The notes beneath the pieces were generated by a model that did no database searches, was not told the DNA's origin, and was given only the letters and a program-made list of their open reading frames with translations. 64,000 nt of DNA from assembly GCA_023427985.1 (NCBI GenBank), contig JAEYZM010000029.1, forward strand, positions 62,001 through 126,000, read 5' to 3'. The translations under genes and the position numbers were made by a program. This stretch comes from Bacteroidota bacterium. Its GTDB lineage: Bacteria; Bacteroidota; Bacteroidia; Sphingobacteriales; Sphingobacteriaceae. Of this stretch, positions 19,892-29,533 are shown piece by piece (position 1 is the first letter of the stretch; each line of letters opens with the position of its first letter).

Positions 19892-21816
19892 CAATTAACA
19901 TTACACTTCCTGATGGGGCAGTGAAACAATTTCCAAAGGGAACCTCTTCGTATCAGGTCGCTTTGAGTATTTCAGAAGGCTTAGCTAGAAATGTATTAGC
20001 AGCTGAAGTGAATGGAGAAGTGTGGGATGCATCGCGTCCGATTAATGCCGATGCTACCGTTAAATTATTAACTTGGAACGATGATAAAGGGAAATCAACC
20101 TTTTGGCACTCATCGGCACATTTAATGGCTGAAGCTCTAGAAGCTTTATATCCTGGTACCAAATTCGGTATAGGTCCTGCCATCGAAAACGGATTTTATT
20201 ATGATGTTGATTTTGGCGATAGAACTTTTTCATCAGACGATTTCAAGGCTATTGAGAATAAAATCTTAGAACTTGCAAAAACTAAATCGGAATATATACG
20301 TAAAGAGATTTCGAAGTCCGATGCAGTGCAGTATTTTAAGGAGAAGGGCGATGAATATAAGTTAGATTTATTAGAAGGATTAAACGATGGTGAAATCACT
20401 TTTTATTCACAAGGTAATTTCACGGATTTGTGCAGAGGACCGCATATCCCAAATACAGGATTTATAAAAGCTGTGAAGTTAATGAGTGTAGCAGGAGCGT
20501 ATTGGAGAGGAGATGAGAAGAACAAACAGTTAACCCGTTTATATGCCATCACGTTTCCTAAACAATCGGAATTAAGTGATTATTTAACCTTATTAGAAGA
20601 AGCAAAAAAACGAGATCATAGAAAATTAGGTAAAGAATTGGAATTGTTTACCTTCTCAGAAAAAGTTGGAATGGGTTTACCTTTATGGTTGCCTAAAGGT
20701 GCTGCTTTGAGAGAGCGATTGGTACAATTTTTACAGAAAGCACAAATTAAAGCGGGCTATGATCCGGTGATTACTCCACACATCGGCCATAAGAATTTAT
20801 ACGTAACATCGGGACATTACGATAAGTATGGAGCCGACTCGTTTCAGCCGATTAAGACCCCGCAAGAAGGTGAGGAGTTCTTCTTAAAGCCGATGAACTG
20901 TCCACACCATTGTGAAATTTATAAATCGAAACCTCGTTCGTATAAAGATTTACCAGTTCGATTTGCAGAGTTTGGTACGGTTTATAGATACGAGCAAAGT
21001 GGCGAATTACATGGTCTGACAAGGGTTAGGGGCTTTACACAAGACGATGCGCATTTATTCTGCAGACCCGATCAGGTAAAAGAGGAGTTTAAAAAAGTAA
21101 TTGACTTAGTATTGTATGTATTCGGGGCATTAGGATTTGAAAATTATACAGCACAAGTTTCATTACGCGATCCTGAAAATAGATCGAAATACATCGGCAC
21201 AGATGAAAATTGGGACATTGCAGAACAATCAATTCGTGAAGCAGCGGAAGAAAAGGGATTAAAAACTGTGGTTGAATATGGGGAAGCGGCTTTTTATGGG
21301 CCAAAGCTCGATTTTATGGTGAAAGATGCCTTGGGAAGGAAATGGCAATTGGGTACTATTCAGGTCGACTATAATTTACCGGAGCGATTTGAGTTGGAAT
21401 ATACAGGAAGCGATAATCAGAAACACCGACCAGTAATGATTCATAGAGCGCCATTTGGCTCATTAGAGCGATTTGTAGCGGTTTTAATTGAACATTGCGC
21501 AGGAAATTTCCCATTATGGTTAAGTCCTGATCAGTATACTATTTTGCCTATTAGTGAAAAATATGCAGATTATGCAAAAAGTATTTCAGATTCGCTAAAT
21601 ATTTCCGATATTCGCGGACTTATTGACAACCGAGACGAGAAAATTGGGAAGAAAATTAGGGATGCGGAAATCAAAAAGATACCGTTTATGCTAATTGTGG
21701 GCGAGAAAGAGCAAGAAGAAGGCAAAGTATCGGTACGAAAACACGGTGAAGGAGATTTAGGAAGTATGACTATCAGTGAGTTTGTTGAATTAATGAAGAA
21801 AGAAACAAGTATCTAA
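19888..21816 (+). CDS. thrS: Threonine--tRNA ligase
   Basis: Charges tRNA-Thr. The 642 residues have the full class II layout: a TGS domain (1-62), the editing SAD domain with [11 protein letters not shown], the catalytic core with [11 protein letters not shown] and [16 protein letters not shown], and a C-terminal anticodon domain. Length and order match the family. It overlaps the TPR gene by 4 bases and is followed, after 148 bases without a gene, by infC-rpmI-rplT, an order seen in many bacteria. Confidence 0.98.
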   Translation: MTINITLPDGAVKQFPKGTSSYQVALSISEGLARNVLAAEVNGEVWDASRPINADATVKLLTWNDDKGKSTFWHSSAHLMAEALEALYPGTKFGIGPAIENGFYYDVDFGDRTFSSDDFKAIENKILELAKTKSEYIRKEISKSDAVQYFKEKGDEYKLDLLEGLNDGEITFYSQGNFTDLCRGPHIPNTGFIKAVKLMSVAGAYWRGDEKNKQLTRLYAITFPKQSELSDYLTLLEEAKKRDHRKLGKELELFTFSEKVGMGLPLWLPKGAALRERLVQFLQKAQIKAGYDPVITPHIGHKNLYVTSGHYDKYGADSFQPIKTPQEGEEFFLKPMNCPHHCEIYKSKPRSYKDLPVRFAEFGTVYRYEQSGELHGLTRVRGFTQDDAHLFCRPDQVKEEFKKVIDLVLYVFGALGFENYTAQVSLRDPENRSKYIGTDENWDIAEQSIREAAEEKGLKTVVEYGEAAFYGPKLDFMVKDALGRKWQLGTIQVDYNLPERFELEYTGSDNQKHRPVMIHRAPFGSLERFVAVLIEHCAGNFPLWLSPDQYTILPISEKYADYAKSISDSLNISDIRGLIDNRDEKIGKKIRDAEIKKIPFMLIVGEKEQEEGKVSVRKHGEGDLGSMTISEFVELMKKETSI

Positions 21817-21953
21817 TAATTCGATAGGTATAAGCTTAAAATAAGAGTAATAAAATTGAAACTAAGTTAATTAGAAACTAAGTATATTGAGTTAACTGAA
21901 AAAGAATCAAACCCTTATTATACTTAATTACTTAATTAATAATAACTAAAAAA

Positions 21954-21967
21954 AAGGAGGCAATATA
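21954..21967 (+). promoter_or_regulatory. Strong Shine-Dalgarno sequence and ATA start of infC
   Basis: AAGGAGG at 21954-21960 is followed by CAAT and an ATA codon at 21965 in the infC frame. This is the clearest ribosome-binding site in the window, where almost all other genes lack one. It supports initiation at ATA. Confidence 0.75.
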
Positions 21968-22528
21968 GCACAGAATTTCAACTCTTCTAGAAACGATAAT
22001 AGATTCGGCAGGAAGAAAGAAGCAGAACATCGTATCAATGAGTTTATTAAAGCTGCAGAGGTACGTGTAGTAATGGATGGGGCAGAACCTAAGGTTATGA
22101 AACTTAGAGAAGCTCTTGCTTTAGCAGATGAAGAAGGTCTTGATCTGGTTGAAATTTCACCAAATGCAGTACCTCCCGTATGTAAGATTATTGATTACAA
22201 TAAGTTTATCTACGAACAAAAGAAAAAGATGAAAGAAATCAAAGCGAAAGCTGCGAAAACTGTCATCAAAGAAATTAGATTCGGACCGAATACAGACGAG
22301 CATGACTTTGAATTTAAGTTAAAACATGCTGTAAAGTTTTTGGAAGAAGGAGCAAAGGTAAAAGCATTCGTTCACTTTAAAGGTAGAGCGATCGTATATA
22401 AAGAGCAAGGCGAAATTTTATTATTAAAATTTGCACAAGCTCTTGAAGAAAATGGTAAGGTAGAGCAATTACCAAAATTAGAAGGTAAGCGTATGTTTAT
22501 CTTTATTGCTCCAAAAGCGAAGAAATAA
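21965..22528 (+). CDS. infC: Translation initiation factor IF-3, probable ATA start
   Basis: IF-3 keeps 30S subunits free and proofreads start codons. The first ATG in frame (22073) would begin inside the N-terminal domain, after the conserved [16 protein letters not shown] segment. Reading upstream without a stop reaches ATA at 21965, four bases after AAGGAGG, giving a 187-residue protein of normal length that begins (M)[19 protein letters not shown]. Conserved NPVPPVCKI-like ([10 protein letters not shown]) and [13 protein letters not shown] segments follow. A non-canonical start allows IF-3 to limit its own translation, known for infC in other bacteria (usually AUU). It heads the infC-rpmI-rplT operon. 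Confidence 0.92.
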   Translation: MAQNFNSSRNDNRFGRKKEAEHRINEFIKAAEVRVVMDGAEPKVMKLREALALADEEGLDLVEISPNAVPPVCKIIDYNKFIYEQKKKMKEIKAKAAKTVIKEIRFGPNTDEHDFEFKLKHAVKFLEEGAKVKAFVHFKGRAIVYKEQGEILLLKFAQALEENGKVEQLPKLEGKRMFIFIAPKAKK

Positions 22529-22553
22529 TTAATAAACCTTAAAATAAAAAGCG

Positions 22554-22754
22554 ATGCCAAAAATGAAAACTAATTCCAGTGCTAAGAAGCGTTTTAAGCT
22601 CACTGGAACAGGTAAAATTGCTCGTAAAAGCGCTTTCAAGCGTCACATTTTGACTAAGAAGACTACTAAACAAAAGAGAGGTCTTTCTGGTACAGCATAT
22701 GTGACAGATGCCGACAGAGGTAATGTTGAAAGAATGCTTTGCATGGGTAAATAA
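22554..22754 (+). CDS. rpmI: Large ribosomal subunit protein bL35
   Basis: A basic 66-residue protein starting [20 protein letters not shown], the standard bL35 beginning. It sits between infC (25-base gap) and rplT, the universal order. Confidence 0.97.
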   Translation: MPKMKTNSSAKKRFKLTGTGKIARKSAFKRHILTKKTTKQKRGLSGTAYVTDADRGNVERMLCMGK

Positions 22755-22861
22755 TTTTGCCAAGACAGTCTGGACAGACGGACAAAGAAAATTAATTAAT
22801 TTATTAACCAGGAAACCGGTTTAAAGATCCAAAAGACACCGGTACCAAAAAACGTAAAGAA

Positions 22862-23206
22862 ATGCCAAGATCGGTTAACGTTGTGGCGGCTCGCCGCAGA
22901 AGAAAAAAGATCCTAAAAGCAGCTAGAGGCTACTGGGGTTCAAGAAGTAAAGTGTTTACAATTGCAAAAAACACTTTAGAAAAAGGTATGCAATATGCTT
23001 ACCGCGACAGAAAAGTAAAGAAAAGAGAATTCCGTGCATTATGGATTCAACGTATTAATGCAGGTGTTCGTCAACACGGTATGTCGTATTCAACATTCAT
23101 TGGAAAGTTAAACGCTAAAAACATTGGCTTAAACAGAAAAGTATTAGCTGATTTAGCAATGAACAATCCAGAAGCTTTCAAAGCGATTGTTGATGCAGTA
23201 AAATAA
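22862..23206 (+). CDS. rplT: Large ribosomal subunit protein bL20
   Basis: A 114-residue basic protein starting [19 protein letters not shown] and ending in the family helical domain ([20 protein letters not shown]). It binds 23S rRNA early in 50S assembly. The 107-base spacer after rpmI is long for this operon and contains short GC-rich complementary words (GTCTG/CAGAC at about 22768-22779 and CCGG repeats). It could hold an L20 autoregulatory site, but I cannot fold it reliably. A strong terminator follows. Confidence 0.97.
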   Translation: MPRSVNVVAARRRRKKILKAARGYWGSRSKVFTIAKNTLEKGMQYAYRDRKVKKREFRALWIQRINAGVRQHGMSYSTFIGKLNAKNIGLNRKVLADLAMNNPEAFKAIVDAVK

Positions 23207-23230
23207 ATTGAAATTCAGAATTCAAAAAAG

Positions 23231-23255
23231 AGGGTTGAGCAATCAGCCCTTTTTT
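23231..23255 (+). terminator. Terminator of infC-rpmI-rplT
   Basis: Stem AGGGTTGA / TCAGCCCT (8 bp, one G-T) with a GCAA tetraloop at 23231-23250, preceded by A6 and followed by T5 and a further T-rich run. Confidence 0.92.
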
Positions 23256-23278
23256 CGTTTTTCGTTTTCGTGCTACAC

Positions 23279-23306
23279 AAAAAAAGCCCGATGTCACCAT
23301 CGAGCT
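23279..23306 (-). terminator. Terminator of rplU-rpmA
   Basis: Read on the - strand, AGCTCGATG and CATCGGGCT pair (9 bp, one G-T) around a four-base loop, then six T. It lies 25 bases past the rpmA stop, back to back with the rplT terminator. Confidence 0.9.
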
Positions 23307-23330
23307 TCAATATTATTCTATGTAAATTGA

Positions 23331-23609
23331 TTACGCTTTTGCTTCAGCAACTGCTTCGAAAGGAATTACAGAAACATATGATTTGTTGTCTGATTTCTTT
23401 CTGAACTCAACAGTTCCATCTACTAATGCAAACAAAGTATGGTCTTTACCAATACCTACGTTTTTAGCAGGGTGGTGTTTAGTACCTCTTTGACGTACGA
23501 TGATGTTACCTGCGATAGCAGCTTGACCACCGTAAATTTTAATACCTAATCGTTTACTATGTGATTCACGGCCGTTTTTCGAACTTCCGGCCCCTTTCTT
23601 ATGTGCCAT
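23331..23609 (-). CDS. rpmA: Large ribosomal subunit protein bL27
   Basis: 92 residues starting [20 protein letters not shown], the canonical bL27 start near the peptidyl-transferase centre. There is no N-terminal extension of the kind cleaved in Firmicutes. It is the second gene after rplU, with a 41-base gap. Confidence 0.97.
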   Translation of the reverse strand: MAHKKGAGSSKNGRESHSKRLGIKIYGGQAAIAGNIIVRQRGTKHHPAKNVGIGKDHTLFALVDGTVEFRKKSDNKSYVSVIPFEAVAEAKA

Positions 23610-23650
23610 TTCTTAATTTCTTTAAATTTGTTTTAACCTTCTGTTATTAA

Positions 23651-23962
23651 TTAAGCAACAATGTTCTCAATTTGGATCTTTGTGAAATACTGACGATGTC
23701 CGTTTTTCTTTTTGTATCCTTTTCTACGTTTTTTCTTGAAAACGATTACTTTGTCACCTTTTAAATGAGACAGGATCTTAGCAGTTACTTTAGAACCGTT
23801 TAGAGTAGGCGCACCTACAGAAACTTTTCCACCATTATCTACCAATAAAACCTTGTCAAATTCAATACTAGCGCCCTCATCACCTTGTAATCTGTGTACA
23901 AAGATCTGTTGGTCTTTTGCAACTTTAAACTGTTGTCCAGCTATATCTACTATTGCGTACAT
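23651..23962 (-). CDS. rplU: Large ribosomal subunit protein bL21
   Basis: 103-residue ribosomal protein beginning [18 protein letters not shown] and ending with [16 protein letters not shown], the bL21 signature. It is the first gene of rplU-rpmA, with a recognisable promoter upstream at 23998-24029. Confidence 0.97.
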   Translation of the reverse strand: MYAIVDIAGQQFKVAKDQQIFVHRLQGDEGASIEFDKVLLVDNGGKVSVGAPTLNGSKVTAKILSHLKGDKVIVFKKKRRKGYKKKNGHRQYFTKIQIENIVA

Positions 23963-23997
23963 GGTTTATAAATATTTGTTTTTAATAATTTGAGTGG

Positions 23998-24029
23998 CAA
24001 ATGTAGGGATATTAATCTAAATCTGCAAT
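23998..24029 (-). promoter_or_regulatory. Promoter of rplU-rpmA
   Basis: On the - strand ATTG (24029-24026), 20 bases, then TACATTTG (24005-23998), close to the Bacteroidota -33 TTTG / -7 TAnnTTTG consensus. The expected transcript would have a leader of roughly 30 bases. Confidence 0.6.
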
Positions 24030-24043
24030 AGTTTCATAAAAGG

Positions 24044-24071
24044 AATTAGCAAATATGATAATTTGCTAATT
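24044..24071. repeat. Palindrome of the AATTAGCAAAT family at the symporter stop
   Basis: AATTAGCAAAT and ATTTGCTAATT form a perfect 11-bp inverted repeat around ATGATA. The right arm contains the symporter stop codon. The same word recurs at 29521-29539 and 35365-35429. No strong T run follows, so termination is uncertain. Confidence 0.7.
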
Positions 24072-25289
24072 ATCTAACTCTCCTTCCCATTTACTCACCA
24101 CCGCTGTTGCCACACTATTGCCAACAACATTCGTTGCAGATCTTCCCATATCTAAAATAGGATCTATTCCCATTAATAAGAGTAATCCAGCTTCTGGAAT
24201 GTTGAACATGGACAATGTACCCGCGATTACCACTAATGAAGCTCGTGGCACTCCTGCAATCCCTTTGCTTGTTAACATAAGTACCAGTAACATAGTAATT
24301 TGCTGCTCAATACTTAAAGCGATGCCATAGGACTGCGCGATGAATAATGAGGCAAATGTCATGTACATCATAGAACCATCGAGATTAAAGGAATATCCTA
24401 ATGGAAGTACAAAACTTACAATTTTGTTGCTACAGCCAAATTTTTCCAATTGCTGAATAGTCTTAGGTAGTGCTGCTTCTGATGAGGAGGTGGTGTATGC
24501 TATTAATATTGGATCCACAATATGTTTAACCAATGAAACTATTTTCTGACGAATCACTGCGAAACCCGCTAACAGTATTACCATCCAAAGAATGAGGAGT
24601 GAGGCGTAAAACTCAAAGATAAATATCCCATAATTGACTAATACTCCTGCGCCTTGCTTGGCTAGAACTGCTGTTAATGCACCATATACTGCAAAAGGGG
24701 CGAAGTTCATGACATATCCGGTCACCTTCAACATAATATGTGCAAGCGAATCCATTGCTTTCACCACTCCATCGGCCTTAGGCCCAACAGCTGCGGCACC
24801 TATTCCGAAGAATAAAGAGAACACTATGATTTGTAGAATTTCATTTTTAGCCATGGCATCGAACACACTTTTTGGAAAAACGTGCTTGATAAATTCTTTC
24901 ACAGAAATAGCTGTATGTTCTAATCCAGTACTAGCGTTCTCAGCAGGTAATGGCAATTGCATCATTCTACCTGGTTCAAGTAAATTCACTAGAATCATTC
25001 CTAAGAATAGGGATACGAAGGTGGCCGATAAAAACCATAACATAGTTTTACCACCGATTCGTCCTACCGAATTGATATCGCCAAGTTTAGCAACACCTAC
25101 CACCAAAGTAGAAAATACCAATGGGGCGATAATCATTTTTACTAGGTTCAAAAAGATATCGCTTAATAATGGAATATAGTCGACAAAACTAATTACAAAT
25201 GACGAATCTGGATAAAGGTTACAAAGTATACCCGATATCACACCCAATACTAGGGCGATGAATATATAAAGTGTAAGTTTATTCTGCAT
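24066..25289 (-). CDS. Dicarboxylate/amino acid:cation symporter (DAACS)
   Basis: Inner-membrane secondary transporter of 407 residues (GltP/DctA family) that takes up C4-dicarboxylates or acidic amino acids with H+ or Na+. It has eight membrane helices. The hairpin-1 motif TSSSEAALP and the helix-7 motif YSFNLDGSMMYM are family hallmarks. Substrate choice is not clear from sequence. Its start lies 11 bases inside the NTF2-like lipoprotein gene. Confidence 0.93.
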   Translation of the reverse strand: MQNKLTLYIFIALVLGVISGILCNLYPDSSFVISFVDYIPLLSDIFLNLVKMIIAPLVFSTLVVGVAKLGDINSVGRIGGKTMLWFLSATFVSLFLGMILVNLLEPGRMMQLPLPAENASTGLEHTAISVKEFIKHVFPKSVFDAMAKNEILQIIVFSLFFGIGAAAVGPKADGVVKAMDSLAHIMLKVTGYVMNFAPFAVYGALTAVLAKQGAGVLVNYGIFIFEFYASLLILWMVILLAGFAVIRQKIVSLVKHIVDPILIAYTTSSSEAALPKTIQQLEKFGCSNKIVSFVLPLGYSFNLDGSMMYMTFASLFIAQSYGIALSIEQQITMLLVLMLTSKGIAGVPRASLVVIAGTLSMFNIPEAGLLLLMGIDPILDMGRSATNVVGNSVATAVVSKWEGELDN

Positions 25290-25770
25290 TGTTAATCTCG
25301 GCTACATCGTTATTCCACATCTTCCTAATAATTAAATACTTTTCATTTTCCTGTTTTTCCCAAACATGTATGTATTTATATTTTTCATATTGTAATGTAT
25401 CCGTTTCAGGAGCAGTGAGTCCAACAACAACGCTACCACTTTCTATTACATACACATCATCGGCATTCAAATCCTTGATGGTATAATTGATTGTTCTTAA
25501 ACCATAGTCAAATGCATTTTGATACCATGCTTTAATTTGATCTTTACCAATGGTAGATGCCTCGCCCGGACTCATAAATACAGCATTTGATTTATAAAGT
25601 GTCACTACACTATCGGCATGCTGCGATTGTATATGATGCGAATAATTGGAATCTAATTTTACAATGCTCGACTTTAACTCATCGAGATTAATGCTTTTAT
25701 TTTCAGCTTGCTTACATGCGGAAAAACCAATAATTGCAAGAAGCATGAGTATTAATGATTGTCTATTCAT
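25279..25770 (-). CDS. NTF2-like (DUF4440/SnoaL) lipoprotein
   Basis: 163 residues with a lipoprotein signal ending IIGFSACKQ (Cys about 19) and one SnoaL/DUF4440 fold domain (about 30-155). The pocket signature includes YKSNAVFMSPGEASTIGKDQIKAWYQ. Such domains bind small hydrophobic ligands or act as isomerases; no substrate is evident. It overlaps the symporter start by 11 bases. It is divergent from cystathionine beta-synthase. Confidence 0.82.
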   Translation of the reverse strand: MNRQSLILMLLAIIGFSACKQAENKSINLDELKSSIVKLDSNYSHHIQSQHADSVVTLYKSNAVFMSPGEASTIGKDQIKAWYQNAFDYGLRTINYTIKDLNADDVYVIESGSVVVGLTAPETDTLQYEKYKYIHVWEKQENEKYLIIRKMWNNDVAEINNAE

Positions 25771-25847
25771 GATAAAAATTATTTCCCTAAAATAGGGAAG
25801 CTCTTTGCAAATGACAAATTAATACTCTCAACATTGATTGGAAAACT

Positions 25848-25855
25848 TATCTTTG
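25848..25855 (+). promoter_or_regulatory. -7-type box next to the CBS start
   Basis: TATCTTTG matches TAnnTTTG perfectly and ends 4 bases before the ATG at 25860. If used, the mRNA would be leaderless or nearly so. No TTTG is found 19-21 bases upstream, so support is partial. Confidence 0.4.
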
Positions 25856-25859
25856 CGGC

Positions 25860-27227
25860 ATGTGGTACAATAATATTTTAGAAACCATTGGTAACACTCC
25901 ATTGGTGAAATTGAACAGAATTACAAAGGAAATTCCAGCTACGGTTTTAGCAAAAGTAGAGACTACCAATCCGGGTAATTCTATTAAAGATAGAATGGCA
26001 TTGAAAATGATTGAAGATGCCGAACGTGATGGCCGATTAAAGCCAGGAGGAACTATTATAGAAGGCACATCCGGTAATACCGGAATGGGACTTGCAATTG
26101 CTGCGGTTATCAAAGGATATAAATGTATTTTCACTACAACCGATAAACAATCTAAAGAGAAGGTCGATGCATTGCGTGCATTCGGCGCTGAAGTAATTGT
26201 TTGTCCAACCAACGTTGAACCAGAAGATCCACGTTCGTATTATTCGGTTTCATCTCGCTTGGTGAATGAAATTCCAAATGCATGGAAACCTAATCAGTAC
26301 GACAATCTATCGAATTCAGCAGCGCATTACGAGCAAACAGGCCCAGAAATTTGGAAACAAACAGAAGGTAAGATAACACATTTGGTAGTAGGAGTAGGGA
26401 CTGGTGGAACTATCTCTGGAACAGGAAAATATTTAAAAGAGCAAAATCCTAACATAAAAGTATTAGGAATTGATACCTATGGATCGGTGTTCAAAAAATA
26501 TAAAGAAACTGGAATTTTCGATAAGGATGAAATTTATCCTTACATCACTGAAGGAATTGGAGAAGATTTCCTGCCTGAAAATGTGGACTTTAAGGTGATA
26601 GATCATTTTGAAAAAGTGACCGATAAGGATGCGGCATTGATGACGCGTGAAATCGCTCGACAAGAAGGTATATTTGCTGGAAACTCAGCAGGATCAGCTA
26701 TTGCAGGGCTTCTGCAGATGAAGCATATGTTTACGAAAGACGATGTAGTAGTTGTGATTTTTCACGATCATGGTACACGTTATTTAGGTAAAATGTATAA
26801 CGAAGATTGGTTGCGCGAACGTGGTTTCTTAGAAACTAAAAAAGCAAAATATGCCATCGACCTAATTGAAAATCATAGAGAATTAAAATTATTAACTGTA
26901 AAAGAAAATGAAACAATTGCCGATGTGTGCAATACATTAAACAAATACGGTATATCTCAAATTCCAGTCGTTAACGAGAAAAATGAATTTGTGGGCTCAA
27001 TTTCCGACAATCAATTGTTCAGTTGTCTATTGAATCAAGCTGAAATTAAAGATCATCCTATTTCAAGTATTATGCAAGCATCCTTTCCAATGGTTGCAGC
27101 GAATGCTAGTATTGAGGAAGTTTCTAAATTGATTACAAAAGAAAACTCTGCAGTATTAGTAATGGATATGGGAGGCAATACTCACATCATTACGAAATAC
27201 GATATTATTGATGCCATCGCTGGTTAA
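25860..27227 (+). CDS. Cystathionine beta-synthase (PLP fold + CBS pair)
   Basis: Predicted to condense serine (or O-acetylserine) with homocysteine or sulfide. Residues 1 to about 320 form the PLP fold type II domain: NPGNSIKDRMA carries the Schiff-base Lys, and the phosphate cups are GTSGNTG and GVGTGGTISGTGKY. Residues about 340-455 are a tandem CBS-domain pair. In eukaryotic CBS this pair binds S-adenosylmethionine; here the ligand is unknown. The combination favours cystathionine beta-synthase over plain cysteine synthase. It has no haem-binding N-terminal extension. Confidence 0.9.
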   Translation: MWYNNILETIGNTPLVKLNRITKEIPATVLAKVETTNPGNSIKDRMALKMIEDAERDGRLKPGGTIIEGTSGNTGMGLAIAAVIKGYKCIFTTTDKQSKEKVDALRAFGAEVIVCPTNVEPEDPRSYYSVSSRLVNEIPNAWKPNQYDNLSNSAAHYEQTGPEIWKQTEGKITHLVVGVGTGGTISGTGKYLKEQNPNIKVLGIDTYGSVFKKYKETGIFDKDEIYPYITEGIGEDFLPENVDFKVIDHFEKVTDKDAALMTREIARQEGIFAGNSAGSAIAGLLQMKHMFTKDDVVVVIFHDHGTRYLGKMYNEDWLRERGFLETKKAKYAIDLIENHRELKLLTVKENETIADVCNTLNKYGISQIPVVNEKNEFVGSISDNQLFSCLLNQAEIKDHPISSIMQASFPMVAANASIEEVSKLITKENSAVLVMDMGGNTHIITKYDIIDAIAG

Positions 27228-27236
27228 AAATAAATT

Positions 27237-28136
27237 TCAATCGTAAAGATCAACTGCAATTCTATAGGTATTGCAATGAGCCTCTACAATTAACTTAATA
27301 TCTTCGGAATATCCTCCACCCATACTTATTTGGATGGGTATTCCGAATTTTTTTGTTGCATCTAATACAATCAAATCTCTTTCTTTACAAGCATCCATTG
27401 ATAATGAAAGTTTTCCCAATTTATCACTCTTTAGTACATCGACTCCCGACTGATAAAAAATAAAATCGGGTTGAAATTGATTTATTATTTTATGAAATTC
27501 AGTTTTTAAAACCGATAAATATTCGGCGTCAGTGGTATAATCGGGCAAGGGAATATCTAGATTTGATTTCTCTTTTCTATAAGGAAAATTATTAGCGCCA
27601 TGAATAGAAAATGTAAATACTCGATCCTCATTACTAAAAATTTCTGCAGTACCGTTTCCTTGATGCACATCGAGGTCCACTATTAGAATTTTACTCACAA
27701 ACTTATTATGAAGTAGATAATGTGCAGCTATCGCTTGATCGTTTAACAAACAAAATCCTTCGCCCCAGTTAGAGCCAGCATGGTGCGTACCGCCTGCAAC
27801 ATTCAAGGAGCAACCGTATGTTAAAGAATGTAAAGCTCCGTCGATACTTCCTTGTGTGATAATCAATTCTCTGTCGACCAGCTCTTGAGATAATGGAAAA
27901 CCAATTCTTCTTATTTCATGATACGTAAGGTCTAATGATTTTAATCGTGACCAATAATCCGCATCGTGTGCTAATAAGACATATTCTTCTTCAACTTTTT
28001 GAGGCTCATGAAAGTGTTGCCTACTTAAAGTGCCTTCGTATAATAATTGCTCGGGAATTAGCTCATATTTTATCATCGGAAAGCGATGTCCAGCTGGCAA
28101 TGGATGTGCATATATTTTACTATGAGCAACAAGCAT
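27237..28136 (-). CDS. Histone-deacetylase-fold amidohydrolase
   Basis: 299-residue zinc amidohydrolase of the arginase/HDAC superfamily. The zinc ligands lie in VDLDVHQGNGT (Asp, His) and in YQSGVDVLKSDKLG (Asp). HHAGSNWGEGFCLLND holds the catalytic His pair region. Bacterial members deacetylate acetylpolyamines, acetoin-pathway proteins or unknown amides. It starts 21 bases after the kynurenine monooxygenase stop on the same strand and is plausibly its operon partner. The kynurenine formamidase step lacks another candidate here, but a formamidase role is only a guess. Confidence 0.88.
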   Translation of the reverse strand: MLVAHSKIYAHPLPAGHRFPMIKYELIPEQLLYEGTLSRQHFHEPQKVEEEYVLLAHDADYWSRLKSLDLTYHEIRRIGFPLSQELVDRELIITQGSIDGALHSLTYGCSLNVAGGTHHAGSNWGEGFCLLNDQAIAAHYLLHNKFVSKILIVDLDVHQGNGTAEIFSNEDRVFTFSIHGANNFPYRKEKSNLDIPLPDYTTDAEYLSVLKTEFHKIINQFQPDFIFYQSGVDVLKSDKLGKLSLSMDACKERDLIVLDATKKFGIPIQISMGGGYSEDIKLIVEAHCNTYRIAVDLYD

Positions 28137-28157
28137 CTAAAATCGTTTAAATCAGAA

Positions 28158-29516
28158 TTAATTTATAAAACCAAATTCTTTCAAATAACGATCGTATTCT
28201 TTTTCTGTTTCTTGTTTATCCCAATTTTCTTCAATCCCAGGAATCGCTAAAACCTTTTCAAACAAAGCATCTTGTCGATATCCCATTTCCAATGCATGTC
28301 TATACGGTTGTGTGCTAAAACTTACCAATGAATATTTAGAAACGTAATGTTCAGGATATTTTTTATTCAATTTGGCTTCAATTTTTTTCCTCAATAAGAA
28401 CTTCTGATCTGCTACTTTATCGCGCATCTCGATGAAATTTTCCAATGCCATGTCAGCAATTGCATCGGCATTTGGCTTGCGACTTTTTTCAAATTCTTTG
28501 AATAATGCTTCCCAATTTTCTCCATGCTTATCCAATAATTTTCCAAACTCAAAACAGTCTTCAAAGCCAGCATTCATTCCTTGTCCGAAGAAAGGAACTA
28601 TAGCATGTGATGCATCGCCCATCAAACATAATTTATCTGAATACGACCAAGGGAAGGAGCGAACAGTCACCAATGAACTGGTAGGATTTTCCATGTATTC
28701 ATCCACAAGATTTGGAATCATTTGCAATACATCAGGAAATTGCTTTTGGAAAAATGCATGCACATCTTCTTTTGTTTTCAAACTCGCGAACGATGGGTCA
28801 CCTTCAAATGGGAAGAACAAAGTACAAGTAAAACTACCATCTAGATTTGGTAATGCAATCAACATATAATTGCTTCTTGGCCAAATATGCAAGGCATTTT
28901 TTTCAATTAAAAAAGAACCATTAGGCCCAGCAGGAATGGTTAATTCTTTATAACCATGGTCGATGTAGTGCTGCGAATATTCGAATCGATCGGTCTTTGT
29001 CTGCAATGCAAGTCGAGCCGCCGAAAAAGCACCATCGGCAGAAAGTATCGCGTCCGATTTTACTTCTTTGATTTCCTTCGTTTCATTATGCTCAAAATGT
29101 GCAATTCCATTTTTTACATCAACATCAAAACAACGTTCATCGAAATGAATAGAAATATTCTCATGTTGATCTGCTAGCTCAATTAATCGCTTATTCAAGC
29201 CACCTCTGGATACTGAATAAATTGCTTCATCTTCTTTACCATACGCTTGATATTGCACATCGCCATTAATTTGATGTATCACTCTACCATACATCGGTAT
29301 ACCAACTTTTCTAATTTCATCTTCCAAACCCAATGCATTCAAAGCATTGAATCCTCTATGACTTAATGCCAGGTTAATGGATCTGCCGCCCACATAACCT
29401 GCCTTACGCATGTCGCCACGCTTCTCGTAGATAGAAACTTTATAACCTCTCTTAGCGAGATACATCGACAATAATGATCCCACTAATCCAGCACCTATGA
29501 TATTTATTTTTTTCAT
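28158..29516 (-). CDS. kmo: Kynurenine 3-monooxygenase
   Basis: FAD-dependent aromatic hydroxylase converting kynurenine to 3-hydroxykynurenine with NADPH and O2. The 452 residues show the FAD-binding GAGLVGSLLSMYLAKRG at 8-24 and the second FAD motif CLMGDASHAIVPFFGQGMNA. Substrate-domain features such as GGRSINLALSHRG match KMO. The C-terminal membrane anchor of animal KMO is absent, as in other bacterial enzymes. It lies 17 bases downstream of kynU in the - strand arm of the cluster. Confidence 0.95.
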   Translation of the reverse strand: MKKINIIGAGLVGSLLSMYLAKRGYKVSIYEKRGDMRKAGYVGGRSINLALSHRGFNALNALGLEDEIRKVGIPMYGRVIHQINGDVQYQAYGKEDEAIYSVSRGGLNKRLIELADQHENISIHFDERCFDVDVKNGIAHFEHNETKEIKEVKSDAILSADGAFSAARLALQTKTDRFEYSQHYIDHGYKELTIPAGPNGSFLIEKNALHIWPRSNYMLIALPNLDGSFTCTLFFPFEGDPSFASLKTKEDVHAFFQKQFPDVLQMIPNLVDEYMENPTSSLVTVRSFPWSYSDKLCLMGDASHAIVPFFGQGMNAGFEDCFEFGKLLDKHGENWEALFKEFEKSRKPNADAIADMALENFIEMRDKVADQKFLLRKKIEAKLNKKYPEHYVSKYSLVSFSTQPYRHALEMGYRQDALFEKVLAIPGIEENWDKQETEKEYDRYLKEFGFIN

Positions 29517-29533
29517 ACAAATTATCTTATTTG

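Noticed and set aside
22755..22861. L20-binding regulatory RNA between rpmI and rplT
   Set aside because: Short complementary words exist, but I could not build a convincing fold by eye; mentioned only in the rplT entry.
24634..25179. 181-codon + strand frame opposite the symporter
   Set aside because: Shadow frame of a membrane-protein gene; no independent support.
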